Source: Gallionellaceae bacterium
GTDB lineage: Bacteria; Pseudomonadota; Gammaproteobacteria; Burkholderiales; Gallionellaceae
Length of the DNA: 57,426 nt
Direction: 5' to 3'
NCBI GenBank assembly: GCA_030834965.1
Contig: JAUQWW010000074.1
Coordinates: 1 to 57,426 of the forward strand
Shown here: one piece after another, positions 16,901-23,270 of the stretch
How the letters are laid out: the number at the start of each line of letters is the position of its first letter
Position numbering within the stretch: the stretch's first letter is position 1
Program-made: the position numbers and the translations under genes
Notes under the pieces: model-generated
The model's database searches: none
Seen by the model: the letters and a program-made list of their open reading frames with translations, nothing else
What the model was told of the DNA's origin: nothing

Positions 16901-19499
16901 TTACCGGTTGGCCGTTCAGCGTCATTTCGACGGTCTGGCCCGGCGCGTGTTTGACCGCGATCTTGATAGAAGGCAGGGCGGGGTAGAAATCCTCTTGCGG
17001 GTGCAGCCATTCGATGCCGGGTTTTGCGCTGGACAGCCACGCGGCGTCGTAAGGCAAGGTTTCCAGCAGGCGGGTGGGGTCGTCTTTGGTGGTGGCTGCC
17101 GGTTTGGTTTCGTCAGCCTCGACGGTAATGAGCGCGAAGGTTTCTGCGATGTTTAGTGATCTGCCGGCCAGCACAATCTGGGCGGTGGGCATGTTTTGCG
17201 TGGCCCGGCCCGGCGGGGTGAAGCGCACCAGCGATTTGATCTCGGCATTTTGTTTGGCGCCTTCGATCACCACGCTGTATTGATCCTGCCAGTGTGTCGG
17301 CCGCGCCGGGCCGCGGAAGATCAGCGCGCTGCCCGCAGTGTCGGGGTCGGCAATGGCCGCGCCATTCAGTCTTGCGCTGCCGGTCACGTATTTGGCAGAT
17401 TCCGGCAATATCAGGGTGGCCGAATAGCCGGTCACCTCGGCCGTGCTGGCGAGGTTCAGAGAGATATTGGTTTTACCGCTACCGTGTTGCGCGCTCAGGG
17501 TCTGGGTCAGGCGCAGTGTTTCCGGTGCTTTTTTCTGAACATGGAAATCGGCGCGCCACAGCGTGCCGCCGCGCAGGTTCACGAATTGCGAGTAGGTGCG
17601 CCCGGCGAAGCGGCTGTTCGTGTCGCAGCTGGTGACTTCATAGTCCTTGGGCAGTGAATCCAGATCGAGCTGCACCACGTGCGTTCCGGCGCGCAGGTTG
17701 TCGATGTGCCACTTGCCGTCCTTGTCGGTCAGCACATAGGTGCCGTCCTGCAGCACGATGCGCGCGTTCGCCATGCCTTTTGCGTTGTCGTCCGCATTGC
17801 CGCCGCACGGGCCGTCGATCACGCGTCCGATCAGCATGGCCTTGTTGCGGTACAAGTCTTCGCGCACCACCACGCTGGCGCGCGCCGTGTTCGAGGTCAG
17901 GCCACCGGTTGCGGCTGCGGTGTTTTCCGCCGTGCCGGTGCGCGCACCCGGGGTGACTTCCAGCACATACCGCACGGTGGCGGTGCTGGCCGCAGCAATG
18001 TTAAGAGTAAAGGTGGCGGTGCGCCCATCAGAGGAGATCGCAGGGTCAGCCATTGCTGCGCCATTCAGGCGCGCCGAACCTTTCTGGTAGCGGAAGCCGG
18101 GCGGCATGTGGTCGGCAACCTGTGCGCCTGCCAGCGGGACGCCGGCGCTGTTGTTCGTGATCATCAGGGTGTAGGGCACGAATTCGCCGGTGCCGACCAC
18201 GGATTTTCCGGAGGACTTCTGGATCGTGACCGATGTGGCGCCACCGGAATCTGCCGGCAGATCGATGCGCATGGGCGGACCCCACAGCGCGAACACGCCG
18301 CCATAAGAGGCGCCCGGGGCGAGGCCCGGGTTGCCGAGGATGGACGGCACAATGGGAGGTGCGCCGACCGTGGCAGGCAGGCTGGCGGCCGGAACCGAGG
18401 AGGGGAAGGTGTGCCCCGCTGGCGGTGTGACAACGAGCTTGTAGCTGCCTGCCGCCACCAGCGGGAGGTGGTAGCCGCCCGCCGCCATGGTGGCGTCGCA
18501 TGCCGTCGGCGCGCCGGAGATGACGGGCTGCGGCAGCACGGTGACGCCGTCATCGCAATATACCGTGGCGGGCAGGCTGGTCACCGAGTCCACGATGCTG
18601 ACGCTTGCACCGTCAACCGGCGCGCCGGTCGCCGAGTCGAACACGAGGCCGTAAGGGTCGATCAGCCCGCTGCTGGAAATGGCGATATCCGGGGCTGCCG
18701 TGCAGCTGGCGTGGTTGTATACAGTGCTGATCGTCTCGTTGTGTATCGAGACAGTGATCTGGCCGTCATTGGTGGTTGGCACCGTGCCGATGGCGGCGAA
18801 AACCGAAGGCATTACGCCGACGAACTCGCCGCTGGCGATGCCGGTTTCGGTCAGCCGCAGCACCTCGCTGTCGCCGCTGCCCGTGGTCAAAGTCACGGAA
18901 ACCGTGTCGAGTGCGGCCGGGTTGGTATTGGAATCGTAGCTGACCACGCGCACGAAAATTGACTCGTTGCGCGAGTAATTGAAAATGCGGCCGGTTGCCG
19001 TGTCGATGAGCGGGGAGAGCAACAGATTGGCGGGTAATGCGGTCGGCACGGCATTTCCCAGCAGAGTCGGGTTGGGCAGTGCTGCGTAGGGTCCGGCCAC
19101 GAGGCCGCTGGTCGAATACGCGCTGGGATTCACCGTCTTGATTGCAGCCGCAGCGGGAGCCTGTGCCGCGCCGCCCGGCGGGATGTATTGCATCAGCTCG
19201 ACCGCAATGCCGACGGTGCTGCAGGCTGCGGTGTTCACGGTGACCGTGCCGCTGCTGGTCAGGTTGTTCGCACCGATGGTGTAGGCCGCCGTTGCGGTAT
19301 TGGTGATTGCGCTGCCGGGTGCAGTGGCGGCGAACGCCACGCTGCTGATACCGAGCAGGGCTGTGAGTGCGAGCGCCTTTTGCTGGACACGCGCCGTGTC
19401 CAGCAAAAGGCGGGCTGGCCTTGCGGCCAACCTGCCAAAAGCCTCACCCACACGGCGAACCGTGCGAGTGAGGATAAGGGCTGATGCCAACAAGCGCAT
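13938..19499 (-). CDS. DUF11/CnaB-like protein with C-terminal outer-membrane beta-barrel (1853 aa)
   Basis: The N-terminus is an unusually long leader of about 58 residues (basic, then ALALTALLGISSVAFA, cut before ATAPGS). After an N-terminal beta region come a DUF11 domain around 420-540 (TGEFVPYTLMITNNSAG, HMPPGFRYQKGSARLNG), a CnaB/SdrD-B-like fold around 555-650 (GMANARIVLQDGTYVLTDKD), and Ig-like domains (VIAVRFVDKDGYPVRRG). From about residue 1150 onward the chain alternates polar and non-polar residues with aromatic girdles (RLYVKLERRQFYAMFGDYD, QLEIGATGVHEGTVGATGD, WLSVGYNVRGLSDRDF) and finishes with the strand AFITVRMKID, typical of a large outer-membrane barrel. It is the only barrel protein among the DUF11 genes and is tightly spaced with its neighbours (5 and 3 bases). 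I infer a role in anchoring or exporting the others; this is not shown by any motif. A strong hairpin lies in the leader-coding DNA. Confidence 0.85.
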   Translation of the reverse strand: MRLLASALILTRTVRRVGEAFGRLAARPARLLLDTARVQQKALALTALLGISSVAFAATAPGSAITNTATAAYTIGANNLTSSGTVTVNTAACSTVGIAVELMQYIPPGGAAQAPAAAAIKTVNPSAYSTSGLVAGPYAALPNPTLLGNAVPTALPANLLLSPLIDTATGRIFNYSRNESIFVRVVSYDSNTNPAALDTVSVTLTTGSGDSEVLRLTETGIASGEFVGVMPSVFAAIGTVPTTNDGQITVSIHNETISTVYNHASCTAAPDIAISSSGLIDPYGLVFDSATGAPVDGASVSIVDSVTSLPATVYCDDGVTVLPQPVISGAPTACDATMAAGGYHLPLVAAGSYKLVVTPPAGHTFPSSVPAASLPATVGAPPIVPSILGNPGLAPGASYGGVFALWGPPMRIDLPADSGGATSVTIQKSSGKSVVGTGEFVPYTLMITNNSAGVPLAGAQVADHMPPGFRYQKGSARLNGAAMADPAISSDGRTATFTLNIAAASTATVRYVLEVTPGARTGTAENTAAATGGLTSNTARASVVVREDLYRNKAMLIGRVIDGPCGGNADDNAKGMANARIVLQDGTYVLTDKDGKWHIDNLRAGTHVVQLDLDSLPKDYEVTSCDTNSRFAGRTYSQFVNLRGGTLWRADFHVQKKAPETLRLTQTLSAQHGSGKTNISLNLASTAEVTGYSATLILPESAKYVTGSARLNGAAIADPDTAGSALIFRGPARPTHWQDQYSVVIEGAKQNAEIKSLVRFTPPGRATQNMPTAQIVLAGRSLNIAETFALITVEADETKPAATTKDDPTRLLETLPYDAAWLSSAKPGIEWLHPQEDFYPALPSIKIAVKHAPGQTVEMTLNGQPVSAFHYDGAVANSSRTLALSTWRGIDLKDGANQLAMRVLDASGKVVKEEQRTIRYTTNIDRVVLDAKHSRLIADGKTRPVIAVRFVDKDGYPVRRGINGEFLLNDPYRSWDRREGLERDPLAGRVGGKPRFEVKGDGLALIELEPTTQSGEAVLNFQFNDKRTQEVRAWLEAGQRDWILVGFAEGTTGHKTLSGNMQALEAADAEKQLFDGNKLAFYAKGSIKGEFLLTAAYDTSKQTGNKQLRQAVDPTQYYTLYADASQSRFDAASASRLYVKLERRQFYAMFGDYDTSLTVTELSRYSRSLNGVKSEYKGEKVGYNAFATITAQAYVKDELPGNGTSGVYTLSRGNLVINSDKIRIETRDRFQSQIIVTTRTLTRYLDYNIDYDKGTLTFREPIAVRDGNFNPTYIVAEYESADPADKKASYGGRGSFKPVKQLEIGATGVHEGTVGATGDLRGMDVTYQPDDKTKVRAEVASTQREVAGVSSSGSAWLGEVQHHEEKWDAKAYAREQGGGFGMGQQAGSETGTRKVGVDGRVKLSDTMQLKGQAYKQETLGTGAQHTTIEGRVDQRVGENVNAYYGARTAQDKSAAGNTQSNQLIGGAAYTMPDKKLSLRGAAEVSDGSAGSVNAPDRVTLGADYQVTEQTRAFAEQEFARGEKFAANTTRAGLRTRPWSGGEVSASMGNSTSNDAERMYANLGMIQRWQITEQWLADFSLDRSQTLHNSAISLNINTPLPSVSATGDYTAAAVGASYRNALWSGNGRIELRTGDTGQQKNLQIGMQRILDEGRTLAAGFTLRNASSVGTTNNSSDLRVSYAHRPNDSKWVWFDRADYITQFIQANGLSTNARKLVNNLNANYMPNRHTQIALQYGAKYVLDTIDGTDYKGYTDLIGAEIRHDLTQDWDIGVFGSVMRSLNSGVRDYGLGASIGYNLMDNMWLSVGYNVRGLSDRDFTAAAYRARGAFITVRMKIDQDSLKLNDKKGGLFARKP
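19375..19411. repeat. 17-bp perfect inverted repeat inside the signal-peptide coding region
   Basis: GCCTTTTGCTGGACACG (19375-19391) and its exact complement (19395-19411) are separated by only three bases. The hairpin lies about 30 codons into the 1853-aa barrel gene. Weaker hairpins follow toward the start codon (GGCC-TTGC-GGCC near 19417, CACGG-CGAA-CCGTG near 19462). In mRNA the structure would be very stable, so it may slow translation of the barrel relative to the upstream genes, or mark a processing site. Confidence 0.8.
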
Positions 19500-19504
19500 G
19501 GCGC

Positions 19505-20782
19505 TTAGTTGATGCCCGTGTTGAAGGTGATGGTGGTGGTTTCGCCGGCCTTCAATTCACCGGCGGTGTACCCGCCACCTGCAGGGAATGCCACCGAGAA
19601 GTCGATGTCGACACTCGGTCCTGCACCCAGAGTTACACCGTCAGCATCGGCAGCACCCGTGAAGTAGCTGGATGTTACCGTGCCAGCTGCGCTACCCAGC
19701 ATGGGCCGCGCGACGCTGTTCTGGAGACGAACGCCATCACCGTTTGCGCTTGATGGTGTGCCAGCACCTCCAGCCGCAAACTCGCACGTTCCCGCGCCGG
19801 TGATCATGTCCGGATCGAAGGTGGTGTTGGCGTTGATCGCGTCACCGATGGATGCCAGCGTGGCCGAAACCGATCCGCTGTTGGCGACCGTGATCGTCCA
19901 GCGCACCACTGCCCCCGGGATGTTGTGCGGGGCGGCATTTCCGTCCACCGGGTCGCACAGCGTTGCCATGGTCTTGGTGACCGTCAGCGTGGCTGTCTGC
20001 ACCAGGTAGCCGTCGCGAGCCGAATGCGCAGCATCTCCGAGCGCATCGTCATCCCCGTCAGCATCGCCGAAGACGATTTCCACGCCGTCTTTGGTATTGG
20101 CGGCTTCAGCCAGGGCGCCACCCATCGTATTGGCGGCATCGTCGGCGCGAGCCGTGGCCACGAGCGAAACAACGGCAAAGCTGTTGTTCGCCTGGGCCGC
20201 CGGGATGTTGCACGAGACGGTGACAGTCGCAACGCTTTCAGCAGTCAATGCATTGATATGCTGATCGGTTGCGGTGTATACACCCATGCTGCCCGATGCG
20301 ATAACGATGTTGGATACGGTACAGGCCGTTACATCAAAGTCGTCCGTCTTGGTGAACAACGCGGTGCCGTTCGCGAGGTTGGCCACGTCAAGCTTGAAGT
20401 CCTGAGTGGTGTTGCCTTCGTTCTTCACCGTGAAGGTCGTTAACGCCGCAGTCTGCCCGGCAACAACGGTGGTGTAAGTCGTGTTGCCTTCCGTCACCAG
20501 TACGTCCACCTTGTTATCCACCGCGAAGTCGGTGTTGAGTGCGCCGAATGCTCCGGACACGCAAGTACCGTCATCGTCGGCAGTGCCGTTCCCTGTGGGG
20601 GAGGAACAGATGGCGCCCTGGGCGACTCCGCCAACGCTGTAACTGAGTTTCGCCAGGTTGGTAACCACCGTGCCGGACGCAGTGCCTGCCGCCAGCGCGC
20701 TTTGCGAGGCCAGCCCGAGCAACGCCGCACCGAACAGCAGTGTGGCGAACCTCGGTGGACTCGTCGTATTGAAGATTTTCAT
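19505..20782 (-). CDS. exported DUF11-type surface protein (425 aa)
   Basis: A signal peptide (FATLLFGAALLGLASQSALA) is followed by repeated immunoglobulin-like beta folds: TNLAKLSYSVGGVAQGA opens the mature protein, FTVKNEGNTTQDFKLDVAN is a DUF11-like strand set, and VVRWTITVANSGSVSATLAS starts the last domain. The acidic loop FGDADGDDDALGD looks like a calcium-binding site. The chain ends TTTITFNTGIN, similar to the ends of its neighbours. The start has a good AAAGGAGAATC before the ATG. The stop is 5 bases before the barrel gene, consistent with co-translation. Function is probably structural at the cell surface; I see no catalytic motif. Confidence 0.8.
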   Translation of the reverse strand: MKIFNTTSPPRFATLLFGAALLGLASQSALAAGTASGTVVTNLAKLSYSVGGVAQGAICSSPTGNGTADDDGTCVSGAFGALNTDFAVDNKVDVLVTEGNTTYTTVVAGQTAALTTFTVKNEGNTTQDFKLDVANLANGTALFTKTDDFDVTACTVSNIVIASGSMGVYTATDQHINALTAESVATVTVSCNIPAAQANNSFAVVSLVATARADDAANTMGGALAEAANTKDGVEIVFGDADGDDDALGDAAHSARDGYLVQTATLTVTKTMATLCDPVDGNAAPHNIPGAVVRWTITVANSGSVSATLASIGDAINANTTFDPDMITGAGTCEFAAGGAGTPSSANGDGVRLQNSVARPMLGSAAGTVTSSYFTGAADADGVTLGAGPSVDIDFSVAFPAGGGYTAGELKAGETTTITFNTGIN

Positions 20783-20844
20783 TTTGATTCTCCTTTAATA
20801 AGAACTGCTAAAAAAGTGCTGCCAAAAAATGTTGCCTGTCGCGT

Positions 20845-20967
20845 TCATGGCGGGCCGGTGCCTATCGGCGGGCCGCGCCCGGAAAGCGGTGCGCGGATCC
20901 ACGGAGGATCCGTCATGGGCTCGGGCATCAGGAAGCGACCGGGGTAATTTGAGAAATAAATATTCAT
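20845..20967 (-). CDS. candidate 40-aa Pro/Gly-rich small protein inside the surface operon
   Basis: This frame starts 12 bases after the stop of the 165-aa DUF11 gene, with GGAG eight bases before the ATG. It encodes MNIYFSNYPGRF followed by a Pro/Gly-rich tail (PPWIRAPLSGRGPPIGTGPP). It fills much of an otherwise empty 196-base gap between two surface genes. The region also contains palindromes (GGATCC-ACGG-AGGATCC near 20897), so the frame may be accidental. No family is recognised. Confidence 0.3.
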   Translation of the reverse strand: MNIYFSNYPGRFLMPEPMTDPPWIRAPLSGRGPPIGTGPP

Positions 20968-20978
20968 TTGTCTGCTCC

Positions 20979-21476
20979 CTATTTGATGACCGTGCGGAAA
21001 CCGACTTCGCCGGATTTGCCGGCCGCCAGTTGTCCCTTGTAAGTCCAGCGGATGTGGGTGTATTCCTTGGGCAAGGCAGTACGCTCCTTGCCATCGGCGC
21101 CTTTGATTTTCAGCTTTTCAGCGGGCGCAAAATTTTTGCCGCCATCCACTGAAAACAGGATTTCGCAATCCTTGCCGTATGCGCTTCCGGCCTTGTATTC
21201 GGAATCGTTGGGGACCGGGTTGTCGATGACGACATTGCTGACTGCCTTGTTGATCAGGTTCTCGAACGTGGTGGTGTAAATCACCTCGGTTCCGGGGACG
21301 ACTTTCTCGACGGGGGCGCGCTTGAGTGCCTTTTTCCCATCCTTGCCGGCTACTTCAACTTCAATTTCGGCAATGCTTTTCACCTTGATGGCGCCGTCAG
21401 CTGCCTGCGCGCCGAGCGAAAAACTGCCCAATGCCACGAACAGGGTGGTGATGAACAACAGTTGAGAAATACGCAT
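20979..21476 (-). CDS. small exported DUF11-like protein (165 aa)
   Basis: The N-terminus is a clear signal peptide (LLFITTLFVALGSFSLGAQA, cut before ADG). The mature part is a single DUF11-like domain: VVPGTEVIYTTTFENLINKA is the usual opening strand pair, VSNVVIDNPVPNDSEYKAGS is the characteristic loop of this family (compare ITDPIPANTEVF in the giant proteins), and the end is SGEVGFRTVIK. It starts 15 bases after the previous gene and has GGAGGACG upstream, so it is in the same transcript. As a one-domain protein it could be a minor subunit, cap or spacer in a surface assembly whose larger members carry the same domain at their C-terminus. That role is inference. Confidence 0.8.
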   Translation of the reverse strand: MRISQLLFITTLFVALGSFSLGAQAADGAIKVKSIAEIEVEVAGKDGKKALKRAPVEKVVPGTEVIYTTTFENLINKAVSNVVIDNPVPNDSEYKAGSAYGKDCEILFSVDGGKNFAPAEKLKIKGADGKERTALPKEYTHIRWTYKGQLAAGKSGEVGFRTVIK

Positions 21477-21491
21477 TACGTCCTCCTTCAG

Positions 21492-22529
21492 TTAATTAAT
21501 CGTTGCGCGAAACGTGATGACAAAGTTGGCGGGGGCGGCAACATTCCCCAGCGAAACGGAAACGGTATTGGCGGCAAACTGCGCATTGTCGGCATCGGCC
21601 GCATCGGTTTTCGCGACACCCCCGACCGTGATGCTGCCTGTCACATAGGTGGTGCTGGCGGGCAGCGGATCGGTAATCACCAGATTGGTGGCGGTGCCTG
21701 CGCCGGAGAGGGTCACGCTGATCTGGTAGGTCAGGGCCGCGCCGGGCACGAGGGTCGCGGCACCATTCGGATCGAGCACGCTGGCAACGGTCTTGTTCAC
21801 CACCAGGCTCATGCCGCTGGCGATGTAACTGCCCGTTACAGAGGTCTGGCCATATGCCGTGGCAAACACCGCGGCGCAATTCGCTGTGCAACCCACCAGC
21901 CCAGCAGTGCTGGCACCAGGCGTCGCAGCAGCTGCCGCGCCGGCGGTCAGCGATGTTGCGGTCAGCCGCACTTCGCCAAGCGTGTTGCTGGCCACGCTGG
22001 GCGTATCGCTGATCACGTAAATGATTTGCCCTGTGCCGGCTGCTAGGTTGGGGTCATTCGTGCCGGGGACATAAGCGGTGTCGGCATTTGGGCCGGAGGC
22101 CTGAAAGCCCGCCAGCAAGTTGTTCTCAAGGAAGATGGGGCCGGCGCTGCCGTTCAGTGGCGTGTAGTTTCCGGCCGGAAGGGGGGCAGGGCCGTTGGTG
22201 CGTGTCAAGCCGAACGCTTCCTGGCCGTTGCCGCTGTTGGTCAGCAGGAATGTCAGCGCATCGTTGCTTCCCGGTGAATTCACCGCGACTGGCGTGCCAT
22301 CCTGCCAGGTGAGCGTGGGGTGGATCAGTTCATCGACGGTGACGGTCACCGCCAGGCTGGTGACGGGATCCTGGGCTTCGCCGGCGACGTCATAGCTTAC
22401 CGTGGATGTGCTGGAGATGACCGTGCCGGCTGGCGTGGCGGCTGCCCAGCCGAGTTGCGGGGCAAGCAGAAGCAGCAAACCCCACGTGGCTAGGGTATGG
22501 CTGCAGGGGTGGATGTTTGATTTTTTCAT
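21492..22529 (-). CDS. exported DUF11-type surface protein, first gene of the surface cluster (345 aa)
   Basis: The ATG at 22529 is preferred over an upstream one at 22631 because it directly precedes a signal peptide (ATWGLLLLLAPQLGWA, then AATPAGTVIS). Two beta-rich domains follow. The second is a typical DUF11 unit: VASVLDPNGAATLVPGAALT, then LVITDPLPASTTYVTGSITV, ending NFVITFRATIN. The mature N-terminus (TVISSTSTVSYDVAGEAQDP) resembles those of the 425-aa and 1853-aa neighbours, so these are related modules. It is the first gene of the run, preceded by about 740 bases without genes where the promoter must lie. A CTGAATC/GATTCAG inverted repeat sits about 40 bases upstream. Role: structural surface protein, inferred. 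Confidence 0.8.
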   Translation of the reverse strand: MKKSNIHPCSHTLATWGLLLLLAPQLGWAAATPAGTVISSTSTVSYDVAGEAQDPVTSLAVTVTVDELIHPTLTWQDGTPVAVNSPGSNDALTFLLTNSGNGQEAFGLTRTNGPAPLPAGNYTPLNGSAGPIFLENNLLAGFQASGPNADTAYVPGTNDPNLAAGTGQIIYVISDTPSVASNTLGEVRLTATSLTAGAAAAATPGASTAGLVGCTANCAAVFATAYGQTSVTGSYIASGMSLVVNKTVASVLDPNGAATLVPGAALTYQISVTLSGAGTATNLVITDPLPASTTYVTGSITVGGVAKTDAADADNAQFAANTVSVSLGNVAAPANFVITFRATIN

Positions 22530-23270
22530 GCCTAGCCTGATTGCTTTCTCGTTATTCGAATTAGGCTGATTCAGTAACTGGCTGAATCGATTAATGTTCT
22601 GGAACCTTAAGCAAATAACTCCTGTGTGCATTTTCTGGTTTGGGACTCTGATCCTAAGTTATTGAATATCCAAAATCTATTTTTATCCGCCTAGCGGCTT
22701 GAAATGTCCGACAAACGGCAGGGCTATGGTGATGCGTGAATCGGAGGGTTTTGCAACACGGATGTGTTTTTGGGGGAGACGCCAAGCCCGCCGGCGCTTG
22801 GCGGCGGCTTGCATATGGGGCGTGCCGAGATTGTGAGCGCACACCAGCTAGTGGATTCCGGCCTATGGGGACAATGCTCTGATCGAGTGCAACGGCATTG
22901 AAACTACCGCTTGGTCCTTCCGGCTGTTTCGAGCGCCAATTGCAGCAAGGCAAGTGGGGTTGTCGGCATCATACGAATTTGGCCAACATGCACAATTGGA
23001 CCTTGGTACACCGCTGCTCAACCATGGACTGCGCAGAAAAAAACCGATTGATCCAGTAATCTGCCCCGCCTGTGCGGGCATGCCGCAGCTCTGTGCTGAC
23101 GCTTTATCCAGCTTGTTTCTGCTTCAATCACCACGTGGCGCGATCACTTTCCCCGTTGGCCACACGCGATCCGCCGCGCTTTTCTGAACTGCATCAACGA
23201 GTAATAATCTTTGAGGATTTGGCGGCGGCGGCGGTGGTAAAATTTTGCCTGAAATTACTTCCTGCTGATC
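22530..23270. other. 741-base intergenic region with operator-like inverted repeat
   Basis: This gap separates the divergent surface cluster and dnaE, so it must hold both promoters. GATTCAG (22568-22574) and CTGAATC (22582-22588) form an inverted repeat with 7-bp spacing, suitable for a dimeric regulator of the surface genes. CGCCAAGC (22780-22787) and GCTTGGCG (22796-22803) form a hairpin. Near dnaE a GTGGTAAAATTTTG stretch could supply a -10 element. A fragment of the CATTCCCGC-type repeat (CCCCGCCTGTGCGGGCATG) lies near 23063. I see no convincing gene. Confidence 0.5.

Noticed and set aside
3768-22529. Sortase or PEP-CTERM sorting of the surface proteins
   Set aside because: No LPxTG, PEP or C-terminal hydrophobic-basic tail is present; the proteins end in a beta strand.
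22682-22741. A minus-strand stretch reading like the start of a glycosyltransferase (RITIALPFVGHFKPLGG)
   Set aside because: Too short, followed at once by stops, and no flanking homologous residues could be followed; a chance resemblance or an unreadable remnant.
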